The notes under the pieces are model-generated. The model searched no databases and had not been told where the DNA came from. It saw nothing but the letters and a program-made list of their open reading frames with translations. This document shows positions 9,094 to 14,922 of a stretch of 14,922 bases of DNA, in pieces (the first letter of the stretch is position 1; the number at the start of each line of letters is the position of its first letter). The translations under genes and the position numbers were made by a program. Origin of the DNA: Spongospora subterranea (taxonomy: Eukaryota; Endomyxa; Phytomyxea; Plasmodiophorida; Plasmodiophoridae); assembly GCA_900404475.1 (NCBI GenBank), contig OUQQ01000755.1, forward strand, positions 1-14,922. Direction: 5' to 3'.

Positions 9094-9578
9094 CTATAAT
9101 TTGTAAAATAATACAATTTTCCCTATGCTTTCCGAAACAATTGAATACGTCGACTCAGTTTCATAACATCGTTGTTGTTGTATAATGATCATCGATGCTT
9201 TTCCGCCTTCATCAAACAAATCTTTCACACCTTGATAGCCAAACTTAATTGACTCTCCGTCTCTGGCAGTACGCAATAATCGGTCCTGTATGTGAAATTG
9301 ATTGGTTCGCCAGGGACCAGTGGCACGTTGGTATTACATCGCTGGCCGGACATGGAAATCTTGTACACGGCGGTCCTTTGCCAATCAATGATACACAAAA
9401 TAGAGCTGATGTTGAATTCTACAGCGGCTCAGTTTACAGCCGGATTCTTCGTCACCTCCCTCATATTTGCAATATTTACAATCTTTGAATTCACTGGTGG
9501 CACGCAAGATAATCGTTGCGTTTTTGCAACAAAATTCTCGATAACGATGGCAATTGCACTTGTTGTAATAACCGGCAT
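9094..9578 (-). CDS. Alternative A: unrecognised soluble protein, 3 exons, tail-to-tail with hsp104
   Basis: Minus-strand exons 9578-9480, 9418-9338 and 9285-9094 give a 123-aa protein starting at ATG 9578. The introns are 61 nt (GTAAAT...TGTAG) and 52 nt (GTAATA...TACAG). All junctions are phase 0 and no stop is met. The last exon is the best part: GESIKFGYQGVKDLFDEGGK followed by a polar helix-like segment, with no competing plus-strand frame over most of it. The stop (9096-9094) is one base from the hsp104 stop, which would be extreme packing. The first two exons overlap the plus-strand alternative at 9352-9720, so at least part of one model is wrong, unless the genes truly overlap. No family is recognised. 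Confidence 0.33.
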
Positions 9579-9720
9579 CGGAGAGCGTCTTTTGCCCGAA
9601 AACTATCTATTTCATCGCTTCCGCACTGAAGGTACTGTATGCATTTCTTTTACTCTTCATCGCCACTGACTCTCGTAATCAGTCGGGGAAAAATTATTGT
9701 CAGAGCGACTCAAGTTTTAA
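9352..9720 (+). CDS. Alternative B: small two-helix membrane protein, 2 exons
   Basis: Plus-strand exons 9352-9631 and 9683-9720 (intron 51 nt, GTACTG...AATCAG) give a 105-aa protein from ATG 9352. Two hydrophobic segments are predicted: residues about 33-48 (FTAGFFVTSLIFAIFTIF) and about 68-80 (ITMAIALVVITGIG). A charged tail ends SERLKF. The intron has the local size and good borders and brings in a short C-terminal exon in phase. The frame is open upstream to 9280, so the true start could be earlier or in another exon. It conflicts with the minus-strand alternative at 9094-9578. No family is recognised. Confidence 0.35.
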
Positions 9721-9864
9721 TGTGCATTTTTATTTTGGTGAGTGCTAGTACTGAGTTTGTCTCTACACAAGTTGCATAAAAAACGAAACTTTCCATCAGG
9801 CATCTGGGGTTTTGACAAAAACTATTGAGCGATTCGTGTATTGTTTGGTAAATGTATAATAAAA

Positions 9865-10172
9865 TTACATAACCGTTTCCGATACGAAGGAGAACTCTTT
9901 TCCAGCTGATACTGCCCATTTCGATAACTTGCTGGATAACAATTCTTTATCTACAGTTCCTTTAACAACCAAAGTCTGAGCCCCAACATTCGCATCAAAT
10001 GAGGTCACCCCTTCTGTTTTGCTCAATATCCTTGATATGGCATTTTTGCAGCCGTCGCACTGTGGCATCGATTAGACGTTATCGAAGTAGGAGCCATGGC
10101 TGAAAACACGCTCATCTCACTAACCGTCATCCCGACCTTGAATACCATCTCCTTCGGCTGAGGCATCGCCAT
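9865..10172 (-). CDS. ATX1: ATX1/Atox1-type cytosolic copper chaperone
   Basis: Two exons (10172-10125 and 10059-9865) separated by a 65-nt intron (GTTAGT...CCACAG) encode 80 aa. The spliced product contains the heavy-metal-associated domain with the Cu(I) site M15-T-C17-D-G-C20. The intron falls exactly between the Thr and the first Cys. The beta-alpha-beta pattern follows (VFKVGMT, ISRILSK, QTLVVKG, LLSSKLS, KEFSFV), and a C-terminal AGKEF matches the basic loop-5 region of ATX1 proteins. ATX1 passes Cu(I) to the P-type ATPase of the secretory pathway. Length agrees with the family (about 70 aa). The first ATG gives a short MAMPQPKE extension, and Met9 is an alternative start. Reading without the intron gives an ATG at 10068 that would lack the first beta-strand, which is why the spliced model is preferred. 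Confidence 0.92.
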
Positions 10173-10471
10173 TAACGACCAGATTCGATTTTGATTTTTG
10201 TGACGAGAGGTTCAGACTTCAGGGTGATCAGTTGTCACTTAGAATCCATTAAAACTCATCTCTTCAACTGACCGATATAATTATGTCTGGCGGTGCTAGA
10301 AAACTCATTGAGATGTGATCCGAAATTCGCTATGAATTCAAAGCTGTCCTCTTAGAAGGAGTATTGTTGTTGGGGGTTCGTGGGGCATCGCCATTCTGAG
10401 ACAGATGAATTACAAGCTGGGATCTCGAAATGACAAGGAGTTTGTTTATTAAGCTATTGTAAAGGATATTA
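10173..10471. other. Spacer between the copper chaperone and dienoyl-CoA isomerase genes
   Basis: About 300 bases between two minus-strand genes: the 3' flank of the isomerase gene and the promoter of ATX1. A minus frame at 10330-10530 is an out-of-phase shadow of the last isomerase exon and its trailer. No TATA box, metal-response site or terminator could be named with confidence. Confidence 0.5.
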
Positions 10472-11598
10472 CTACAATTTCGCAAACGGAGGAGGCGCCA
10501 TAAAATCTTTGGTTTGTAGTGCAGCTCCATTAAGGCTAAATTGACAGAGAAAATTTGAAAACTATTATCAGTGAAGCAAGGTTATTACGCTGCAATATAG
10601 TCAAGACCATCTTGAACGCAATGCTCTCTGCTGTAATTCAAAGACTGCTTCGTGGTAGCAACTGCCAGCTATTGAAAAATAAGCGAAAACAGTTGAGAAA
10701 ACTTGTATAGCACGCTTACAGGACTTTTCGATGCAATGGTTCCGGCGAGTTGTAAGGCTTCTTGCAGCACCGCTTCATGGTCGCCATCAATAAGCTTACT
10801 GCATAAGCCGATTCGATAGGCCTCTGACCCTGACAAAGAGTCATATTCCCTATCACGAAAAGTATTGAGACAAACGGACCACTAAATTTTCTGCCAGTAA
10901 ACGCTGCTTCCCGGACAAAAGAATGAGATCCTGAAAGGTATCAAAGACCTTAGAGCGATCGCCGTGAGAAGCCATGCGACTCAATACCAATGATTTTGGG
11001 AAGTCTTTGCAAAGTCCCGAGATCAGCAGCCATCGACAAGTGAACCTCCATGATGGAGAAAACAGATTCTGTGGTGCAGATACGAATATCGGCAGCACAA
11101 ATCAGATCCAACGCCCCTCCGAGGCACGCCCCTGGCTCACAGTGAAAATTATAACAAGCGAGTAGGGATTTTGGCAACCGTGAATCGCGGCAATAACTGG
11201 AAATCGTGATGATTCCAGTTGGGAAAAAGAGTTTTGCATAAGTTTGAGAGATAGTTGAATAGTTGCAGCTCTTCTACCGACATCTTCTGTGTTGCCAAGA
11301 ATCTTGTCGAGAGAAAACTCTTTCACTGCAATTTAAAAATCAGTTTATAGGCGATACGTGCTTCTTCAAAATATTGACCGTCTAGGCCAGCAGAAAAATG
11401 TATCCCTTTTGCTGCTAACACGACAACTCTTGCATCGGTTTGATTGTTAAGATAATCCATAGCAGCAGACAAGTCGCTCCAAAAAAAGTCCCCCATGGAG
11501 TTCAGTCGCTTCGGGCAATTAAGCCAAAGAATAGAAACGGTATCAGAGACCGGTTCAACCGCAAAAGCCCCATTCTTATACGGATATGGTGAATCCAT
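10472..11598 (-). CDS. ECH1: Peroxisomal delta3,5-delta2,4-dienoyl-CoA isomerase (crotonase family)
   Basis: Exons on the minus strand are 11598-11379, 11325-11179, 11131-10988, 10930-10880, 10829-10720, 10668-10589 and 10535-10472. The introns are 47-57 nt and the product is 271 aa. The enzyme shifts double bonds of 3,5-dienoyl-CoA intermediates during oxidation of unsaturated fatty acids with odd-numbered double bonds. Oxyanion-hole segments are HFSAGLD (67-73) and HGACLGG (122-128). Asp131, Glu151 (IMEVHL) and Asp159 (AADLGTLQRLPK) have the same spacing (20 and 28) as the three acidic residues Asp176, Glu196 and Asp204 of rat ECH1. Glu and Asp at the last two positions separate this family from plain enoyl-CoA hydratases. 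The C-terminus PPPFAKL is a PTS1-type signal (AKL), and no mitochondrial presequence is seen at MDSPYPYKNG, so peroxisomal import is expected. The start is fixed by the first ATG of a frame matching the family's N-terminus. Confidence 0.95.
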
Positions 11599-11744
11599 AA
11601 CGATATTGTTTAGTTTGAGGTTGTTCTCTTGATATTACAGTACCGTATGATGTTATCCACAAATCGCCAAACCACTTACCACTTTTACCCCCCTTTTTTT
11701 CATCAAATAGAAGGCTGCGCAGGTTTAGTTGGCACAGTACCAAC

Positions 11745-11836
11745 TACCAACCCACTACCAACCCACGCACTTTTTCTATATAAATGCAAAGTACACAGTG
11801 TACTTACGTACCAACCCAAGAAATGCTACCAACCCA
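11745..11836 (+). repeat. Four copies of TACCAACCCA in an intergenic promoter region
   Basis: Exact copies start at 11745, 11756, 11809 and 11827. The second and fourth continue as TACCAACCCACGCA. A shorter relative (ACCAACTACC) sits just before the first. The copies are 11, 53 and 18 bases apart, so this is not a plain tandem array. It may be a cluster of binding sites or a decayed minisatellite. Confidence 0.6.
11789..11805. promoter_or_regulatory. Interrupted palindrome AAGTACAC-A-GTGTACTT
   Basis: Perfect 8-bp arms flank one base, between the second and third TACCAACCCA copies and next to the TATA-like sequence. The symmetry suits a dimeric DNA-binding protein, but no specific factor can be named. 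Confidence 0.4.
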
Positions 11837-12064
11837 CGCAATTTCCGGAATGACTCTCGATTCACGAACGGAGGAACCCGCTTTCGCCTATATGTATCAC
11901 TGTCTAACCATGAGCGAGCCACAGTTGTTTGTGTTACACATGAGCTGGCTTTTACTAGGGATTCAACGAGGATCAAGTTGAATGGCTCATAAACTTTTGA
12001 GCAATGTCAAACTGGGGTGATACAAGCCGGACTCTTACCATAGGAGCCCCGTTGACTAGCGTGA

Positions 12065-12679
12065 ATGTCGGATGAACAAGAAAAGCGTTTTCTTGCGTAT
12101 AAAACATTGTCAGTTTTCATCATGTTGAATAGTGCGACAAGTCTTCATCGTATAGTTCAAGAATCGTTGGTCAATTCGATTGTGTCGACGTCCAATGCTA
12201 ATGACGCAGTTCTGGTATTGGATACTTCTGCAAAAACGATGATCGTACACCTTAACGAGGCTGCCTGTGGTAAGAGTTCGTCTTGTAGTACCCCAGTTTG
12301 CCATTGATTGAAAACACGTCAAACATGACATTACATGTCCTTGATGCATTTGGCCAGACTAGGCGAGCCGACAAACCAAAGATCTGTTCCAGTGTACCAC
12401 CAAAGGCGGAGGTACTCAACATCGCCCAGTCAGATTAAATGCATCAAGGACATGTACTGTCATATTTGACTTGTTTTTTGGAACTGGTTTTGACATTTTC
12501 CTTAATACCAGATTAATAAATCAATTTGTCATTTATCAGAATTGTTTTCTGGGAACCATTTGTACCCGGCTGTAGTTCATTATCAGTATGGTGCAATGCA
12601 GATAGTATTTCTCACACATGATGGCGTCTGTTATGGAACATCTGATAATGAATGGTGCTGGCACCAGATTGCTGCATGA
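12065..12679 (+). CDS. Unrecognised gene, first two exons; 3' end uncertain because of the second gap
   Basis: Exon A (12065-12269) reads from ATG for 68 codons with a helical, soluble N-terminus ending in VLVLDTSAKTMIVHLNEAAC. A good donor follows (G|GTAAGA). The first acceptor that restores the frame is TTATCAG at 12539, giving exon B from 12540 (LFSGNHLYPAVVHYQYGAMQ and then VFLTHDGVCYGTSDNEW). In this copy the frame ends at TGA 12677-12679 (114 aa). In the second copy (12737-13072) a 17-base segment is absent and the frame runs on to 13098, or into an intron ending at 13072. The THDGVCYG segment faintly recalls an RCC1-type repeat, but that is not enough to name it. The true 3' structure cannot be decided here. 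Confidence 0.42.
12311..12477. repeat. Inverted repeat (41-bp arms) inside an intron; MITE-like hairpin
   Basis: Arms 12311-12351 and 12437-12477 are reverse complements with three mismatches in 41 bases. Partial pairing continues inward (GACT and GGCGA matches), leaving a loop of roughly 45-85 bases. The element lies wholly in the 270-nt intron 12270-12539, while every other placed intron is 65 nt or shorter. No ORF or clear target-site duplication was seen. It could be a small non-autonomous transposon or a stable RNA hairpin. The second gap copy begins in the loop. Confidence 0.6.
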
Positions 12680-12735
12680 GTGAGGTTTTGCGGTATAAAA
12701 AAAGGTTAATTTAAAGACATACAATCGCTTCACAG
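12381..12735 (+). repeat. Direct repeat, copy 1, ending at the second gap base
   Basis: This 355-base segment recurs at 12737-13072. It starts in the loop of the inverted repeat and ends at ...TTCACAG, directly before the n at 12736. Differences from copy 2 are a 17-base extra segment (about 12654-12670), two extra A in an A-run, and two substitutions at 12602 and 12605. Confidence 0.88.
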
Positions 12736-12736
12736 N
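12736..12736. other. Single-base assembly gap (n)
   Basis: One undetermined base between two near-identical copies, the same arrangement as at 3514. Confidence 0.9.
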
Positions 12737-13072
12737 GATCTGTTCCAGTGTACCACCAAAGGCGGAGGTACTCAACATCGCCCAGTCAGATTAAATGCAT
12801 CAAGGACATGTACTGTCATATTTGACTTGTTTTTTGGAACTGGTTTTGACATTTTCCTTAATACCAGATTAATAAATCAATTTGTCATTTATCAGAATTG
12901 TTTTCTGGGAACCATTTGTACCCGGCTGTAGTTCATTATCAGTATGGTGCAATGCAGGTAATATTTCTCACACATGATGGCGTCTGTTATGGAACATCTG
13001 ATAATGAATGCTGCATGAGTGAGGTTTTGCGGTATAAAAAGGTTAATTTAAAGACATACAATCGCTTCACAG
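12737..13072 (+). repeat. Direct repeat, copy 2, starting at the second gap base
   Basis: This 336-base copy of 12381-12735 carries only the right arm of the inverted repeat (12793-12833). It has CAG|GTAATA at 12955-12963, a good splice donor, where copy 1 has CAGATAGTA. Its end TTCACAG is also a good acceptor for sequence from 13073. Confidence 0.88.
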
Positions 13073-13590
13073 CATTGTTTGCAAGAGAGGTATATTAATG
13101 TTTGTGACCGACACTCGCCCAGAACAGGATTACTTTACGAGCTGGAAACTGTCTGCTAAAACATTAAAGGCACCTGGATGACATGAGATCTTCAAGCTTT
13201 GTATTTTGGAGGCCGTGGTCATGTAGTTTGAGATTTGAAAACAACTCCATTCGAAGGTCTGAAATTGACTGGTTCGCCAGCACGACCGCATCAGAGCGTG
13301 GCTGACACATAACAAGCCCGTCAACCAGAACTGGGTAATCTACAAATCCCTTGTGAGATCGCTAATAGTGGGACGCGATAGCTTCATGGTTTTTGAAAGT
13401 ACGGCGATCTACCGCGTGGCACAGCATGCAGTAAAGCACGTTCAACTGAGGACGATTCGTGTGCTCGTTCCCGCCTCCGCAGCAGAATGGCCTGTCCCCG
13501 TATATATAATCCTACCAGAGATAGGACATAATACTCTGTTCGATAGGATCGAGGCCGGGATGACCGCCGTTTAATCGTTGGCGCGGTGCG
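13073..13590. other. Coding-like sequence on both strands, no secure model
   Basis: Plus strand: after the acceptor at 13072 two phases are open for 30 or more codons (one contains RGILMFVTDTRPEQDYFTSW). A later frame (13289-13574) follows an acceptor CGCCAG and ends at TAA. Minus strand: from about 13372 down to 13160 a frame reads VDYPVLVDGLVMCQPRSDAV and onward with a convincing soluble composition. A second minus frame (13387 to 13130, with a 42-nt intron) also works. These cannot all be genes. I cannot choose between a continuation of the gene at 12065 and a separate minus-strand gene. Confidence 0.35.
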
Positions 13591-13790
13591 ACCCCATCAC
13601 GAGACTGGAAAAACGGACTGAAAAAAGTGAAATCTTTTGTCGTTCCGGGCGCAGCCTATTGCGCAAGCACCGTCGGGATTGAATGGGCCGCGCGCAGTTT
13701 TGGAACCGTTGAAACCCCGCCGTAACGCCATTTATTGGTAGACTGGCTGGCTGGCAGGTTGCGCCAAATAGGCTCTCACCGCGTGCCCAT

Positions 13791-13824
13791 TAGCTCAGTA
13801 TTGATCATGATCAATATAGCTCAG
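13791..13824. promoter_or_regulatory. 18-bp perfect palindrome flanked by TAGCTCAG direct repeats
   Basis: TATTGATCATGATCAATA (13799-13816) is its own reverse complement. TAGCTCAG precedes it at 13791-13798 and follows it at 13817-13824. The block ends 13 bases before the ATG at 13838, so it lies in the promoter or 5' leader. The preceding 200 bases are GC-rich with no gene. It may be a dimer binding site or an RNA hairpin next to the start codon. Confidence 0.55.
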
Positions 13825-13837
13825 ATATCGCATTATC

Positions 13838-14922
13838 ATGGACTGTGCTCGGCTAGTTGACGGCTGTTCGAAACTATCAAACCTGTTGAGCGGGGACGAT
13901 AAAACCGTTATTGTCAAAGGTGCGCATAAAATATGTCTTTTCGAGATTGACAAAGGGTTTACTGAACCCAATCAGGTATTAGTCGCGCACTGCCTCGTCA
14001 TATTTTCTGAAACAATAAATATATTAGGTTTGTTGTGACGACGATTATATTGTAGGTGCAAACTGTGTAGTCAGTCACCTCATTGTTGCCACTGCAACCC
14101 AATTAAAAGTCTACTGTCGTGCGACTCGAGCATTTCTAACATCATGTCGTGTTTACTCTGCTAAACACCTGGCTTTGTTTGGGAAAAATGATAAATACTC
14201 ACTTGTAGTTGTTGGTATGTTGATGAAATGTATGAGATGTCAGCTCTAATGAGTATCATTTCAAGGAACTGCTAATGGTGTTATTTGCTGTCTTGTGAAC
14301 GGAACAGAGATCGAACATTTAGATCATGTTTATCGGTCTTTCTCCATTACAGCGCTTGCCTTTTCTAAAGATGGAAAATTTCTCGTAGGGTTTTGACCAA
14401 ATAGTCCATGTCTGACCAATGCTAAACGGTCCCCATTCCTCCCAGGTTTGTGCCGCGTTGGATGGGCACACTGCAGTTTGGGCAGTTAATCAAGACCGAA
14501 ATACTATTTCGCAGTATTGGATTGGCGTAGTCCCATCCGCTGTTGATCGTGTCGTCGCAATGCAGTTTGGATACAAGTCGGTTGATGGTTCGGAGTTGAA
14601 TTCGCGAGTGGCGATCACTTCCTGGAATGGGCAGTTATTCATGCTTGATAACAATCAGGATACCACGATGTGGAAGTTTAGTGAAGTGTGTGCCGACTCT
14701 ACTTTATGCCCAACGTCGGTTCCTCTTTTGGCATGGTCTCCTAACGGCTCTTTTATTGCCGTTGTGGCAAGCGACGGTGTATCAGTAAATATCAAAGGCA
14801 TCAATACCGTTGGCATCCTTACCTGCTTAAAGTACAATACAGCTGTTCGTGGCTTACGCACGTGCGGTCAACATCTGTTGATATTCGAAAGGACTTTGCG
14901 TTGTCATACCTGTCAGTAGTAC
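13838..14922 (+). CDS. Beta-propeller (WD40-like) protein, N-terminal part, cut by the right edge
   Basis: Exons are 13838-13975, 14028-14214, 14266-14384 and 14446 to the edge. Introns are 52 nt (GTATTA...ATTAG), 51 nt (GTATGT...TCAAG) and 61 nt (GTAGGG...CCCAG). The reading is continuous for about 305 aa from ATG 13838. Propeller-like blades repeat the pattern strand-turn-strand with W/F near blade ends: LIVATATQLKVYC, SLVVVGTANGVICCL, ITALAFSKDGKFLVCAALDG, HTAVWAVNQD, RVAITSWNGQLFML and LLAWSPNGSFIAVVASDG. SKDGKFL and SPNGSFIAV match the common WD40 turn. A TAG at 14917-14919 would end the frame, but CA|GTAGTA at 14914 is a likely donor, so the gene probably continues. N-terminal propellers of this kind occur in large scaffold and trafficking proteins. 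I cannot name this one. Confidence 0.7.

Larger units (their letters stand above)
11599..12064. other. Divergent intergenic region with repeated motifs
   Basis: This spacer lies between the isomerase gene (leftward) and the gene starting at 12065 (rightward) and should hold both promoters. It contains a TATATAAA box at 11777-11784, four copies of a 10-mer and a 17-base palindrome, listed separately. Short frames at 11629-11992 on both strands look like chance frames over this repeated sequence. Confidence 0.5.

Noticed and set aside
9249..9488. 79-codon plus frame beginning at TTG
   Set aside because: No ATG and no recognisable pattern, and it competes with two better spliced models over the same bases.
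10330..10530. 66-aa minus ORF as a separate gene
   Set aside because: It overlaps the last exon of the dienoyl-CoA isomerase in another phase. The exon in the correct phase ends in a family-typical tail with AKL.
11629..11992. Several short ORFs on both strands
   Set aside because: They run through the TACCAACCCA repeats and the promoter region, overlap each other in different frames and lack any motif.
13440..13574. Sec1/Munc18-like segment (VPVYIILPEIGHNTLFDRI)
   Set aside because: The resemblance is a short hydrophobic strand pattern only. The required neighbouring strands are not at the right distance in any splice model.
13789..13880. tRNA gene (A-box-like TAGCTCAGT and B-box-like GTTCGAAAC)
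   Set aside because: No acceptor stem, T-stem or anticodon arm can be paired around the boxes, and the B-box-like part lies in the first exon of the propeller gene.
1..14922. CRISPR array, integron, prophage, operon or retroelement
   Set aside because: No regularly spaced repeats, no integrase, reverse transcriptase or phage genes, and all recognised genes are eukaryotic with spliceosomal introns.

Overview
The window is a stretch of a nuclear eukaryotic genome from a microbial organism with very short, dense introns. Thirty introns can be placed by protein continuity in five genes, and all are 46-65 nt long. The Hsp104/Hsp101-type disaggregase excludes animals as the likely source. Together with a peroxisomal beta-oxidation enzyme and the small introns, it fits a zoosporic or other early-diverging fungus, or an unrelated unicellular protist. 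The sequence alone does not settle the taxon. Two single 'n' characters (3514 and 12736) are each flanked by near-identical direct copies of about 620 and 340-355 bp. They look like unmerged allelic contig ends in an assembly of a heterozygous genome.

Layout. 1-84: possible start of a minus-strand gene leaving the left edge. 1061-1585 (+): intronless EF-hand protein. 1919-3030 (+): secreted alpha/beta-hydrolase-fold protein that appears to have lost its catalytic Ser and His. 2893-4140: first duplicated segment around a gap. 4141-5204: several coding-like frames without a secure model. 5382-5431: heat-shock element cluster and TATA-like box, followed by hsp104/clpB (5493-9092, +, 19 exons, 885 aa). 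9094-9720: two mutually exclusive small gene models on opposite strands. 9865-10172 (-): ATX1-type copper chaperone. 10472-11598 (-): peroxisomal delta3,5-delta2,4-dienoyl-CoA isomerase (7 exons, C-terminal AKL). 11599-12064: divergent intergenic region with repeated motifs. 12065-13072 (+): unrecognised gene with an unusually long intron that holds an inverted repeat, interrupted by the second duplicated gap. 13073-13590: unresolved. 13791-13824: palindromic promoter element. 13838-14922 (+): start of a beta-propeller-like gene leaving the right edge.

The genes are ordinary housekeeping neighbours: protein disaggregation, copper delivery, fatty-acid oxidation and calcium binding. There is no sign of an operon, mobile cassette or defence system. 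The most interesting signals are: a disaggregase whose first pore loop lacks the conserved tyrosine, with a strong heat-shock promoter and one GC-AG intron; a degenerate secreted hydrolase; and a peroxisomal enzyme whose targeting signal lies in a separate last exon, so that retaining the last intron would give a protein without the signal.
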